Below, in pieces: positions 27,643 to 36,037 of a DNA stretch of 48,221 nt. Position 1 is the first letter of the stretch; the number at the start of each line of letters is the position of its first letter. Under the pieces are notes generated by a model, which worked only from the letters and a program-made list of their open reading frames with translations, searched no databases and was not told the DNA's origin. Both the position numbers and the translations under genes were made by a program. The DNA is from a virus: IMG/VR virus record IMGVR_UViG_3300003321_000121, positions 1,277 to 49,497 of that record. The stretch is one strand, 5' to 3'.

Positions 27643-28172
27643 TGGCTAATCCTCTACGTGGTCCCGATGCTCCAAATGATCCATTCGTAGACCAGCTAAC
27701 CATGGTCCGTGCTCCGGCAAGACAATTGTCTCAACCAACAATCGACTCAACTGTCCTTGATGACATCGAAGCCGCTAGTATCTACCGCAATGCAGCACTA
27801 AGCGTCAACAACAACGACATTATAACATGGGACACAATAATCACCGATTCTATCGGACTATGGAATGGATCAACTGGGATCGTTATTCCAATCGCGGGAA
27901 AAATCACCGGCCCGTGGCGATTCCATGCTCAAGTGACCTATCCGGGGACTGGAGCGGGGACACTGAGAGGGATTCAGCTTTTGCAGAATGGAGTTGCGAT
28001 TGCGACAAAGACCCATCCGGCAAATGCGCTAAGTGTAAGCCTAAGTAGAATGGTCATTAGCCCACAGCCGGGAGATGTATTTACGGTCAAAATTACCCAA
28101 GACTCCGGTGGGCCACTCGCGTTAACTGTTGGTTCGGCAAATATGTGGTTCGAAGTTTTTCACGCACAATAG
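27642..28172 (+). CDS. C1q-like virion protein
   Basis: 176 aa. Short helical leader (PFVDQLTMVRAPARQLSQPT), then a jelly-roll-like domain: DIITWDTIITDSIGLWNG, GIVIPIAGKITGPWRFHAQV and NMWFEVFHAQ at the end. This plan, I-T-W-D-T and a final x-F-x-x-x-x-x, is that of C1q/TNF-like phage fibres. Start overlaps the nozzle stop (TAATG). Confidence 0.62.
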   Translation: MANPLRGPDAPNDPFVDQLTMVRAPARQLSQPTIDSTVLDDIEAASIYRNAALSVNNNDIITWDTIITDSIGLWNGSTGIVIPIAGKITGPWRFHAQVTYPGTGAGTLRGIQLLQNGVAIATKTHPANALSVSLSRMVISPQPGDVFTVKITQDSGGPLALTVGSANMWFEVFHAQ

Positions 28173-28183
28173 GAATGATCTAA

Positions 28184-28669
28184 ATGTCAATACTAAGTAA
28201 AGTCACAGGTATCCATATCTCTCCAAAGCACGGCATTCATATTGAGCCTCTGAAAGCCCTAGGAACCGCGCTTACTGTCGGATCACTGGGCGGATTTGGC
28301 CCACTTGCCGGGATTGCCGGGAAAGTTGGCTCCGCAGTATCTCATATTCCCGGTGCCACTGCAATTGGAGAAGGCGTCTCAAACATCGCCCATGATGTTG
28401 CGGGTTCTGGATTAATGTCTAAAATCGGTGGAGCCCTGAAAAATGTCGGTGGCCAACTCAAGGATCAATACATTGATCCAGCTACCGGAAATATTAACTT
28501 CGGCAAAGTAATCGGCACTGGTGGAGCAATTTCATCCATGGTTGGCCAAGCCAAGCAGCGCAAGTCAGTAGAGAATTACAACAACGCAGATATCCAGCAG
28601 CGGAATGATTTAATGTCCAAGATTCTCGCAAGTCCGAATTATAATTTGCCAACCAGAGGTAATTTCTAA
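28184..28669 (+). CDS. Glycine-rich virion-associated protein
   Basis: 161 aa. Gly/Ala/Ile-rich, with weakly hydrophobic stretches (ALGTALTVGSLGGFGPLAGI; GKVIGTGGAISSMVGQAK) and a polar helical C-terminus (NYNNADIQQRNDLMSKILAS). Such proteins in podovirus tail regions are often ejected internal proteins that meet the membrane. Inference from composition and position. Confidence 0.58.
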   Translation: MSILSKVTGIHISPKHGIHIEPLKALGTALTVGSLGGFGPLAGIAGKVGSAVSHIPGATAIGEGVSNIAHDVAGSGLMSKIGGALKNVGGQLKDQYIDPATGNINFGKVIGTGGAISSMVGQAKQRKSVENYNNADIQQRNDLMSKILASPNYNLPTRGNF

Positions 28670-29394
28670 TGGTCACGATGGAAGGACTAACTCCACAAGG
28701 ATCACCATTCGCTAAGCCAAAACAAGGCCCAGCGATTACCCCCGCGACATTCCGCAATCGTGGCATGGGTGGACAGATGAATCCAACATATCTACAAGGC
28801 CGTACGCCAAAGCCTCCAACCGGAGTCAACCCAATGTCCACTGGACAGACTGCTCCGGTAATTACTCCAAAACCATCCGCAATGGGCGATAATAGTGCGA
28901 TGCCAATGAACCGAACCCCACAGGCGGCTCCAAAGACTCCGCCTCAAGCCGGAGGCAATACCCTTGGGGATGTGTATAATTTCTTCAAGTCCGATTTGCA
29001 GAACCAAGCCAATCAAGCCAAAGCCAACGCGATCACTGATGCGTCCGCGCGGGGAGTTTATTACGGCACCCCGCTAACTGGTAGCGAAGCAGATATCGAC
29101 ACGCAATACCTCCGTGGACTCGGCCAATTGGACGCAGGCATGTATAGCAACGAGCAACAAAACCAACTCGCTCGACTTGGTATGGCAGTCAATCTATCTA
29201 TGGCTAACGGTCAAAACCGTCCAGCCGCTCCCGGTCCTCTTGACTTCAGTGGTCTGGGTGCGTTGTTTGCTACGCCAGCACAAACCGGCACCAGCAATCC
29301 TCCAGCAGCGCCCCAGTCCACCCGTCAAGGTCCAGTAATTACACCAAAGCGAAACGGCGAAGGATATAGTGTACCTAAAGGTGCAATTCAATAA
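28669..29394 (+). CDS. Proline-rich virion protein with ITPK repeats
   Basis: 241 aa. Extended N-terminal half rich in Pro, Gly and Gln, with a repeated motif: GPAITPATF, APVITPKPS and at the end GPVITPKRNGEG. The middle (LGDVYNFFKSDLQNQANQAK ... GLGQLDAGMYSNEQQNQLAR) is helical. The repeated (A/G)PxITPK may be a docking motif to another virion protein. Start and stop are coupled (TAATGG overlaps). Confidence 0.6.
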   Translation: MVTMEGLTPQGSPFAKPKQGPAITPATFRNRGMGGQMNPTYLQGRTPKPPTGVNPMSTGQTAPVITPKPSAMGDNSAMPMNRTPQAAPKTPPQAGGNTLGDVYNFFKSDLQNQANQAKANAITDASARGVYYGTPLTGSEADIDTQYLRGLGQLDAGMYSNEQQNQLARLGMAVNLSMANGQNRPAAPGPLDFSGLGALFATPAQTGTSNPPAAPQSTRQGPVITPKRNGEGYSVPKGAIQ

Positions 29395-30467
29395 TGGCTC
29401 CAATAACCTCGTTACCTAATGTAAGTCTTGGAAATGCTGCTAGTGATATCGGTAGCGCCGCGAATAGTTTCGTCAAAGGTCTACTCGCGCAGCGTCAGGT
29501 ACAAACCGCCGATGCGTTAAAAGCCGCATTGACCCAAGCACAGTTACTTGGTGCTAGTGCGGAAATGGAACGTGCGCTACATCCTGATCCGTTCAACGTT
29601 ACCAGTGTCGATGACTCTGGGCATTTGGTCCATGCATTGATGGACAAGCGTTCTGGAGAAACGTCATTGTCTACTGGCCCCGGTACACGCGCGCCAGAAT
29701 CAACAATGCTAATTCCAACCGTTACCAACGGTACTCCGTCCGTCGCGCAGAAGTCTCGGTACAATCCAGACGCCCCTGCAACTCCAGTCGAATTACCACC
29801 GGGATCAATCGCTCGACCTGCTCCCGATCAAGCAATGCCTGTTGAGACGGTTAATGGTCCGCAGATTGTTAAAGTCCCCGCGACATATGGTGGTGGTCGT
29901 CCTACTGGACCCGGAGGCTCGCCGCTAATGCCTCGCGCGTCTGAAGCCGATGAACGTAGAGCCAAGGATGCGTTTGAAATGATCCAAGGCCAGAATGAAA
30001 TCGCCAATGTCGCTACCAAGCATCCAGAAGCATACAACGAAGCTGCGTCGTATATGGCAACGAGAAATTTCCTAAACGAAATCCCAATCATCGGTGGACC
30101 GTTGGATCAAGTTCTCGCTGGATCACAAGCCGCATTGTCCCCTGCTGCACAAGCCTATGTTAGAGCGTTTACGCAACTTGCATCTGCTAGAGCATTCAGC
30201 CGTGGTGGTGCAACGCTTACCGCCAACGAAATCAAATGGGCAATGGACGCAATCGCGCCTAGGGCTTGGGCTGATCCTGCAACACGTATGGCTACGCAGC
30301 GGATGATCAGAACCATCATAGCTGGGAATGTCATTGGCAACCCAGCATGGCAACGATACAAGGCTCTTGCTACGCAACTTGGATTTGGCGATCCAAACGA
30401 CGCATCGCAGATAGTCGCACCACAATCAACTGGTAGAGTCAACCCTTATACGGGAGTAAGTAAATAA
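29394..30467 (+). CDS. Internal virion-type protein
   Basis: 357 aa. N-terminal helix (AASDIGSAANSFVKGLLAQR; DALKAALTQAQLLGASAEME), a Pro-rich middle and a helical C-terminal domain (KHPEAYNEAASYMATRNFLN; RMIRTIIAGNVIGN). A single amphipathic stretch may touch membrane. Placed between nozzle and second spike, like ejection proteins of podoviruses. Function inferred from position. Confidence 0.58.
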   Translation: MAPITSLPNVSLGNAASDIGSAANSFVKGLLAQRQVQTADALKAALTQAQLLGASAEMERALHPDPFNVTSVDDSGHLVHALMDKRSGETSLSTGPGTRAPESTMLIPTVTNGTPSVAQKSRYNPDAPATPVELPPGSIARPAPDQAMPVETVNGPQIVKVPATYGGGRPTGPGGSPLMPRASEADERRAKDAFEMIQGQNEIANVATKHPEAYNEAASYMATRNFLNEIPIIGGPLDQVLAGSQAALSPAAQAYVRAFTQLASARAFSRGGATLTANEIKWAMDAIAPRAWADPATRMATQRMIRTIIAGNVIGNPAWQRYKALATQLGFGDPNDASQIVAPQSTGRVNPYTGVSK

Positions 30468-31534
30468 TGGGAGTATCTGTACAACCTGACCCAGAATGGT
30501 ATTCTCTACATTCTCCAGAGGAATGGCAGAGGATATTCCAAGTTGCGCTGAATGCATTGCATACGAATCATAAAGACGCCGACGCATTGGAAGCCTTGCA
30601 ACAAGCGACTGAGGCCCTGAATAGCTTTGAGCGTCCGGCAATCGAAGCCGGTGAACACACGCTATCTAGTGGCTGGGGAAATCCACTCGAAGCCGCCAAA
30701 GGCACCGCTGAAGGTGTGGTCGGTGGAGTATTGGCTCCTGTAATGCTCACCAAAACCGCAGTCTCCCAAGGCCCTGCTGCAATGCTGGACGAAATGGTCA
30801 ATGGGCTAAAGGCCGTCCCTGATGAAATCGCCAGTGGCGACGCCCGCCGCATCGGTAGACTCGGTGGAAATGTCGCTGGTGGAATCCTTGCTGGACGTGC
30901 GATTGGCACGGTGGCTAGACCCGTTGGCGAAATCGCAAAGCGTCCGGGTCTGAAGAATGCCCTAATCACTGCTCAGACTGAACGAGCCGCCGCATCTCAC
31001 GCCGCATTGGACGAAATGGCTGCTCAGCGCGCAGCACAGGCACCACTGAAGCAGGAACTAATGTCCGGTCGTGTGCAGCTTCAAGGCAAACAACTAGAAG
31101 CGCAAGGTATCAAAAACAAACTCCTTGGCCACAAAGAAGCCTATGAGGCTGATCCACGTCAGACCGAAGCGACGCAATTACGGAACGAATTACTCCGACG
31201 CAAACTAGGCGAAGACGAAGGCGACAATGGCGGAAGCTCGGCCCCCGTGACTGAGCCTCCACCAAACTCTCCAGCGCCAAACCGTCCTGCTCCACCAAAT
31301 TATCCGGAGTATGATAAGGAAGCAAGACCTGATCCATATAATCCACCTGATTTGCCTAATCCACCAGACCCAATCCAGAATATCATTGACGAATTGAAAC
31401 GCAACCTCGGTCAATCCCCGCCATCATCAACCAACGAAGCCTTGCGTGGTGGCATTGTCCCACTAAGCGAACAAGACATCTGGCGTTTGCTCGGCAAGAA
31501 GCCAACCGACTTTCCACGGGGAGACATCAAATGA
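30467..31534 (+). CDS. Internal virion-type protein
   Basis: 355 aa. An N-terminal helical domain (SPEEWQRIFQVALNALHTNH), a central Gly/Ala-rich hydrophobic region (EGVVGGVLAPVMLTKTA; GGNVAGGILAGRAIGTVA, about residues 85-150) and long Ala/Glu/Lys helices with coiled-coil character. The C-terminus is Pro-rich. The central region could insert in membrane during ejection. No sequence family recognised. Confidence 0.58.
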   Translation: MGVSVQPDPEWYSLHSPEEWQRIFQVALNALHTNHKDADALEALQQATEALNSFERPAIEAGEHTLSSGWGNPLEAAKGTAEGVVGGVLAPVMLTKTAVSQGPAAMLDEMVNGLKAVPDEIASGDARRIGRLGGNVAGGILAGRAIGTVARPVGEIAKRPGLKNALITAQTERAAASHAALDEMAAQRAAQAPLKQELMSGRVQLQGKQLEAQGIKNKLLGHKEAYEADPRQTEATQLRNELLRRKLGEDEGDNGGSSAPVTEPPPNSPAPNRPAPPNYPEYDKEARPDPYNPPDLPNPPDPIQNIIDELKRNLGQSPPSSTNEALRGGIVPLSEQDIWRLLGKKPTDFPRGDIK

Positions 31535-31686
31535 CCAATGGCAAAGGGGACCAACGCCGTCCAACGCAAATCGACGATACGCAATTTGAATTTAACTGGA
31601 ACCAAACCTTCAGCACCACGCAGCCTAATCCTACGCAAGATGACCGGACCAAGATTCTCACCACCACCCAAAGCCCAAGTAGATAA
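31531..31686 (+). CDS. Small protein in an overlapping frame (uncertain)
   Basis: 51 aa (MTNGKGDQRRPTQIDDTQFE, then FNWNQTF and a Thr/Gln-rich end). Its ATG overlaps the upstream stop as ATGA, the usual coupling here, and its composition is natural. It shares most of its DNA with the frame of 31538-31960. One of the two N-terminal readings, or both, is used. Confidence 0.45.
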   Translation: MTNGKGDQRRPTQIDDTQFEFNWNQTFSTTQPNPTQDDRTKILTTTQSPSR

Positions 31687-31960
31687 CACCCGCGTTGTCC
31701 ACAAGTCCAATCCATCCGCAGAAATGATGGAATTGGCTATGCGACGACAAATGCCAAATCTGGACGAGGAAGCAATTGCTAATCAATCCACTGGGCAAAT
31801 GATCCCGGATACTAACCTATCCCAATTATTATCCAAGCTCGCTATCCAACGCATTCAAGGCTTTGGCTACGGTGCAACTCATGGCCACGGACCATCGGTA
31901 GTTAAGAATGCTCCACAGGGCCAAGGCGGTCACACATATCTCGGAGAAAACAATGACTAA
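31538..31960 (+). CDS. Small protein, C-terminal part well supported
   Basis: 140 aa (MAKGTNAVQRKSTIRNLNLT). From about residue 50 on (VDNTRVVHKSNPSAEMMELA; MRRQMPNLDEEAIANQSTGQ) it is the only open frame and looks genuine; internal ATG starts exist at 31724 and 31727 without a ribosome site. The first 48 residues, basic and unusual, overlap the frame of 31531-31686. Possible small virion protein. Confidence 0.5.
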   Translation: MAKGTNAVQRKSTIRNLNLTGTKPSAPRSLILRKMTGPRFSPPPKAQVDNTRVVHKSNPSAEMMELAMRRQMPNLDEEAIANQSTGQMIPDTNLSQLLSKLAIQRIQGFGYGATHGHGPSVVKNAPQGQGGHTYLGENND

Positions 31961-32207
31961 CGGACAAATGAAATCAGGCAAGCAACATTTTGTTGGAGTA
32001 ATGCAACGGTTGGCCAAGAAACGGTCAGCAAGCCGCTCGCGTAATCCTCTTCAGGTTGGCAATGTACTGACTAAGAAAGCCCCAATGGGAGCGGCACCGG
32101 TAGGTAACTCTAACATCGACAAGCCAGAGGGACAAGGTTTGACAATTCAGCCTACCAAGGGCCAACTTGGTCTGAACCCTAAGCAACAAGGAGCCAAGAA
32201 GTCCTAA
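31953..32207 (+). CDS. Small basic virion-type protein
   Basis: 84 aa from ATG 31953 (GGAGAAAACA site): MTNGQMKSGKQHFVGVMQRL. Strongly basic N-terminal half (AKKRSASRSRNPLQVGNVLT), then Gly/Gln-rich tail ending GAKKS. Similar in style to the 34542-34715 product (small KSK-type proteins). Stop and next start share TAATG. Confidence 0.6.
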   Translation: MTNGQMKSGKQHFVGVMQRLAKKRSASRSRNPLQVGNVLTKKAPMGAAPVGNSNIDKPEGQGLTIQPTKGQLGLNPKQQGAKKS

Positions 32208-32374
32208 TGACCACAGATATCATCACGCATAAAACTCCCTTGGACGATGCGCATGAATGCCCTGTATGTCAAGGCAAAGGATATCTACGCACTGTAACTG
32301 AGCATTTACCAAAGTCCAAGGTTTCTATTGACAAGCTAATCCGCGAACAGCACGGCACACCTAATAACGAATAA
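32207..32374 (+). CDS. Tiny protein with CxxCxGxG knuckle
   Basis: 55 aa (MTTDIITHKTPLDDAHECPV then CQGKGYLRTVTEHLPKSKV). CPVCQGKGYL carries the DnaJ-type half knuckle found also in 4896-5033. Linked by TAATG overlaps to both neighbours. With only one CxxC it would need a dimer to bind zinc. Lies just before the second spike gene. Confidence 0.65.
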   Translation: MTTDIITHKTPLDDAHECPVCQGKGYLRTVTEHLPKSKVSIDKLIREQHGTPNNE

Positions 32375-34542
32375 TGGCAGGATTCCAAACACCCCGACGA
32401 TACGCTAGAAATGATTCCACTCCCGTTCAGGCATCAAGCATTGAACAGGATTTGTACCAACTATCACTCGCTACTGATACCGTTGACGCACGTGCGTTTG
32501 GTGGATTGGAAGATGTCACCGTTGGTCCGACCAAGGAGCAGATGATTAATGCAGCGATTCAATACGCTGCATCGACTGGGAAGTCGCGGGTATTTATACC
32601 ATCATCAATGCTTCCATACAATGCATCGTTAGTAACATTTAATACAGCGGTCAAGTTGGTTACTGAGAAGAATCAAAATGATAGTGTTATTGATGTTCGT
32701 GCGTACGGAGCAGTAGGAGACGGATCAGACGAAACAGCAAAGATTCTCGCTGCGCTTCAAGCCGGTGCTGCGGCGAATGCCTTCGTTGATCTGAACGCGG
32801 GTACGTACTCAGTAACGCCGCTTGTCCTCGGCGCGAACACCAAGCTGAGAAACGGCTCGCTGGATTTCAGGACTTCAGGTGCAGTTACATGTATTGATTC
32901 AACGGGTGGATCACTCGGAGCAGACGTTGCAGTTACTGTTGCTGCAGCACCGGGAGACTTAACGCTTACGTTGGCTTCCGTTGCCGGACTGGCATCTGGG
33001 GATTATTTGATGCTTAAGAGCAATGAAAACTGGGACACAGCGACCAATTGCAAAGTCTCCGAGGTTGTACGTATTCGGGACATTGCAGGGTCTGTAGTGA
33101 CGCTCTATGATGCGATTGATTACAATTATGCCCTAATCAATTCTCCAGTCGTTGCGAAAATTACCTATGTAGCTGGATGGAATTGGCAGAACATTACTCT
33201 AATTGGCGACCCAACGAAACTACAACTTGCTACATATGCAGGGTATTTAAAGGATGCTACGTTTATCGACTGTAAGGCAATTGGATTTAGAAGCAATGGC
33301 TTTGGCTTCAAGACTGGATATAATATCGAGCTTCGCAATCCGACAATTGACGAAGGTGATCCGAATAATCTATTAAGTGGCCGAGGTTATGGAGTCATTT
33401 GGGCTGATGGTTGTCACAACTGCCGCGTGTCGGGCGGAGAAGCAAGAAATCAGAACCATGCAGTATCTATCGGCAGTGATACACTGGTCAACCGTTGGAT
33501 TAAAACAAGCGGCATGCAAGCATTTAGCTGCACTGGTGCCTGTTTCGACTCGCATCCCGGCGCAGATCACGTTAGCTTTGATGACTTGCATGGACATATG
33601 CGCTCTGGTGCAGTACAAGATGGAATAATTAGTCAAGCCCCGCGCACGACGATTACCAACTTCCAGATGAGCGGGCCAAACCCCAATGGCAGTGTAGTCC
33701 GCTGGGAGCCTGCACAAAAGGCTGATGTACCTGTCAAGGGAATTATTCAGAACATTCAGTCCGATGGACCAACGGGTCGCGCAGTATATATTCATCAACT
33801 AGGCTCTCGTGCGATTGATAGTTTGATCATTGACGGAGTACAATACGCCGACGCCGTGCATCCAACAAGTTCCTTTGGTGTAGAAATTCATGCGGCGTCG
33901 GGAAACATCTCAAATGTTGCCATTTCCAATGTGATTCTTGACTCTTGTGTTAATCATGGGATTCATATTCATGCGGACGCTACTAGAACTATTGTCGGCG
34001 GCTCAATTAAGGGTGGTCGAGTCAAGGTTGCCGCGACCAAGCGTTGCATTAACATCGACGGAACAGACGCCAATTCAGTAATTGGGTTTGTTGTTGATGA
34101 TATTCAATTGGAAGGTGGTGACTATGGAGTCAGAGCAGGCGCCACCGCAGGAAGCGTTGACGAAATCACTATTGGGTCGGCTATCGGCTTCAAGAATCAC
34201 GGTGCGCAGAATTTCTTGATTTCTGGGGCCAACTCAAAAGTCTCTCAACAACAAGACATGGGAGCCGATGTTGGTAACGCGGCAAAGACTCTGATTGTTG
34301 GTCGAGAAGCATGGACACAGAGATGGAACACGCCGATTACTGCAAACCGGACAGCTACGTTGTCTACGACTGGAGCAGTAAAGGGAGCTAGATTCCGCAT
34401 TCTTCGAACGGCAAATTGTACTGGTGCATTCAACGTGAACGTTGATACAGGTCCACTCAAAGCACTAGCGACTCCGGGAAGTTTTGCCGATGTCGAGTAT
34501 GATGGTGTTGCATGGATTTTGACGGGATACAGTGTCCTATAA
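32374..34542 (+). CDS. Tail spike, pectate-lyase fold, copy 2
   Basis: 722 aa. N-terminal head-binding part with [20 protein letters not shown] (about residues 87-106), close to MLPYNAALVTFN of copy 1; then [20 protein letters not shown] (about 109-128), the beta-helix entry. A Cys/His-containing helix region in the middle differs completely from copy 1. The C-terminus ([16 protein letters not shown] ... WILTGYSVL) again matches copy 1. Probably a second receptor-binding or depolymerase spike. Confidence 0.82.
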   Translation: MAGFQTPRRYARNDSTPVQASSIEQDLYQLSLATDTVDARAFGGLEDVTVGPTKEQMINAAIQYAASTGKSRVFIPSSMLPYNASLVTFNTAVKLVTEKNQNDSVIDVRAYGAVGDGSDETAKILAALQAGAAANAFVDLNAGTYSVTPLVLGANTKLRNGSLDFRTSGAVTCIDSTGGSLGADVAVTVAAAPGDLTLTLASVAGLASGDYLMLKSNENWDTATNCKVSEVVRIRDIAGSVVTLYDAIDYNYALINSPVVAKITYVAGWNWQNITLIGDPTKLQLATYAGYLKDATFIDCKAIGFRSNGFGFKTGYNIELRNPTIDEGDPNNLLSGRGYGVIWADGCHNCRVSGGEARNQNHAVSIGSDTLVNRWIKTSGMQAFSCTGACFDSHPGADHVSFDDLHGHMRSGAVQDGIISQAPRTTITNFQMSGPNPNGSVVRWEPAQKADVPVKGIIQNIQSDGPTGRAVYIHQLGSRAIDSLIIDGVQYADAVHPTSSFGVEIHAASGNISNVAISNVILDSCVNHGIHIHADATRTIVGGSIKGGRVKVAATKRCINIDGTDANSVIGFVVDDIQLEGGDYGVRAGATAGSVDEITIGSAIGFKNHGAQNFLISGANSKVSQQQDMGADVGNAAKTLIVGREAWTQRWNTPITANRTATLSTTGAVKGARFRILRTANCTGAFNVNVDTGPLKALATPGSFADVEYDGVAWILTGYSVL

Positions 34543-34715
34543 TGCCAGCCAAATCTAAAGCCCAATTCCGCGCTATGATGGCCGCAGCCCATGGGAAGTC
34601 TACCCTTGGGATTCCGCAACAAGTAGGCCGGGAATTTGCAGACGCAACATCTCATCCACGGTCACTGCCGGAACGATTGAAGTCCTTGGCGAAGAAGCGG
34701 GCGGGTAAAAAATAG
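34542..34715 (+). CDS. Small basic KSKAQ-type phage protein
   Basis: 57 aa ([20 protein letters not shown] then [16 protein letters not shown]). This M-P-A-K-S-K-A-Q-x-R start with A-x-x-G-x-x-x-x-G-I-P-x-x-V-G-x-E-F is common in small phage proteins of unknown role. TAATG overlap with the spike stop. It ends the plus-strand operon, facing a convergent gene that overlaps it. Confidence 0.72.
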   Translation: MPAKSKAQFRAMMAAAHGKSTLGIPQQVGREFADATSHPRSLPERLKSLAKKRAGKK

Positions 34716-35001
34716 GCCCGTGGTAGCGTCCACGTTCGACTTCAAGACACAATCCCCGCAAGTCTAGCTTAGACAGTTGCCGTGTGTCCCACGCGTCCAA
34801 GGCTGGGCGGTAATCTGGATTGGCGTACAGTGACCGCGACACTGCTGCCCCGAATAATACCGTCGTCGGGCATTGTCTTGGCTCTGGGCCGAATCGCTCA
34901 TCAAGGGGAGGCGATTTCAAGCTATCCAACCTCGCATTCAGCTTCCGTGCTCTTTCTGGAGTCCCAATTAAGTATAGCCAAGTTTGATACACATTAGGCA
35001 T
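34600..35001 (-). CDS. Convergent hypothetical protein overlapping the 3' end of 34542-34715
   Basis: 133 aa from ATG 35001 (GGAGG site; [20 protein letters not shown]). Residues 1-95 lie in DNA with no other gene; the last 38 codons lie antisense to 34542-34715 (116 bp). The N-terminal two thirds ([40 protein letters not shown]) look genuine. It has its own promoter (35030-35057). Function unknown; the overlapped C-terminus is the least certain part. Confidence 0.6.
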   Translation of the reverse strand: MPNVYQTWLYLIGTPERARKLNARLDSLKSPPLDERFGPEPRQCPTTVLFGAAVSRSLYANPDYRPALDAWDTRQLSKLDLRGLCLEVERGRYHGPIFYPPASSPRTSIVPAVTVDEMLRLQIPGLLVAESQG

Positions 35002-35029
35002 AATGCCTCCGCGTAAAAGGTTATACACT

Positions 35030-35057
35030 AATATATGCCAAAACCCTCGACAGTCAA
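35030..35057 (-). promoter_or_regulatory. Promoter for the convergent gene, overlapping a terminator
   Basis: Minus strand TTGACT (35052-35057), 16 nt, TATATT (35030-35035). The -35 falls in the loop of the terminator at 35040-35069. Start of the gene lies 29 nt beyond. Confidence 0.65.
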
Positions 35058-35069
35058 GCCGAGGGTTTT
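35040..35069. terminator. Bidirectional terminator
   Basis: AAAACCCTCG / CGAGGGTTTT, perfect 10-bp stem with 10-nt loop, U-tracts on both strands. It ends the minus-strand structural operon and any plus-strand read-through. Confidence 0.88.
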
Positions 35070-35090
35070 GTCGTCTGGAAAACTGTCTAA

Positions 35091-35459
35091 TTAGACCTGA
35101 TTCACAAACCCCATCAACGTTGCTTCGCCAGTAATCGCTGCACCAAGTGCGGGGATACTCAATGTAATCGCGGTATTATCATCCCCTTCCAATGGATGAT
35201 CACCAAAGTTAAGAATCACCGGTCCAAGGGTCGCCGGTGGCAATTGAATCCCAATCGTCTTGGCACTACCATCCTTTGTCCATGTCAACGTTGCCCGAAC
35301 CGCCGCAGCAATTGCTCCATTAAACGACATAATCGCCATTGTTGCGTAATTTCGTGAACCTACTACCGCTGGCATTGTCGCGGTTGCTGGAGCATTAACT
35401 GCACTAGTCGATGCTACCACTTCCGGTGTTGCTGTCATTCGCTTTTCTACACTAGCCAT
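35091..35459 (-). CDS. Small structural-type protein
   Basis: 122 aa. Ala/Thr-rich N-terminus (ATPEVVASTSAVNAPATATM), then a beta-rich domain (ATMAIMSFNGAIAAAVRATL; GIQLPPATLGPVILNFGDHP). A GGAG site precedes the ATG. Last gene before the terminator in the minus-strand head operon. A decoration or head-completion protein is plausible; no family recognised. Confidence 0.62.
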   Translation of the reverse strand: MASVEKRMTATPEVVASTSAVNAPATATMPAVVGSRNYATMAIMSFNGAIAAAVRATLTWTKDGSAKTIGIQLPPATLGPVILNFGDHPLEGDDNTAITLSIPALGAAITGEATLMGFVNQV

Positions 35460-35605
35460 TGTTTAACTCCAAGTAAAGTTGCTATAATCCACCATGGTAA
35501 GAAATGAAACGAGAAATCCTGTTGGGGCTGGGGTACCTTGGCCACTGGTGGAGGCGGTGGTGTACCCGGAGTAAATACCGAACTATTCAACGATTGTAGA
35601 GGCAT
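35447..35605 (-). CDS. Small proline-rich membrane protein
   Basis: 52 aa from ATG 35605, in a TAATG with the upstream stop (MPLQSLNSSVFTPGTPPPPP). Polyproline then a C-terminal hydrophobic segment WWIIATLLGVKQWLV. A C-terminal membrane anchor with a Pro-rich head. No family recognised. Confidence 0.55.
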   Translation of the reverse strand: MPLQSLNSSVFTPGTPPPPPVAKVPQPQQDFSFHFLPWWIIATLLGVKQWLV

Positions 35606-35898
35606 TAGATAATCCAGTGAGTCAATCGTGCGATCCAATATAATATAACTAGCTTCCTATGCCAGCCACTAAGATTACATCCAAGTCTCTCTGACTCTCG
35701 ATAGGCTTGAGTATATGCATAGTCCCCAAATTGACTCGTAGACCAATCGTAATTTGCAACCATCCACTTAGCTCCAACCCCACAACATTTCTCATGGTGA
35801 TTAGCGAGTCTCCTCAACGACCCAGCCATGATCCAATGTTGCTTGAGCCTAGTCCATCTACGCTTTAATTGCATTCGTCCGTTCTTGGTGAATATCAT
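35605..35898 (-). CDS. Small basic protein, Trp/His/Cys-rich
   Basis: 97 aa from ATG 35898 (GGGGG site, MIFTKNGRMQLKRRWTRLKQ). HWIMAGSLRRLANHHEKCCG and later RESERLGCNLSGWHRK. Contains Cys and His that may bind metal; it resembles short Rz/peptidase-like phage proteins only loosely. It overlaps the upstream gene by 41 nt; an internal ATG at 35874 is an alternative start. Function unknown. Confidence 0.5.
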   Translation of the reverse strand: MIFTKNGRMQLKRRWTRLKQHWIMAGSLRRLANHHEKCCGVGAKWMVANYDWSTSQFGDYAYTQAYRESERLGCNLSGWHRKLVILYWIARLTHWII

Positions 35899-36037
35899 TA
35901 ATTCCCCCACACCATTCACCAACATCAGCTACACACACTGGGCAACGGATAGTTAATTCCCTTGGATCATCTTGATGTGGCTCGTACAATTCTACGTCCA
36001 ATGCTGTATAATTCGGCCTACTTTTTAGGTATTTCAT
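35858..36037 (-). CDS. Small zinc-finger protein (CPxC...GxxC...H...R type)
   Basis: 59 aa from ATG 36037 in a TAATG with the upstream stop (MKYLKSRPNYTALDVELYEP). RCPVCVADVGEWCGGINDIH then QERTNA matches the short phage zinc finger C-P-x-C-x-A-x-x-G-x-x-C...H-x-x-R. Such fingers bind DNA or act as accessory domains. Located oddly among virion genes. Confidence 0.68.
   Translation of the reverse strand: MKYLKSRPNYTALDVELYEPHQDDPRELTIRCPVCVADVGEWCGGINDIHQERTNAIKA

Noticed and set aside
30568-30969. Long minus-strand frames within the internal virion genes
   Set aside because: Shadows produced by Ala/Gly-rich coding on the plus strand; no ribosome site or family.
33373-33798. Minus-strand 141-codon frame inside the second spike gene
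   Set aside because: Antisense shadow of a well-supported spike; no start signal.
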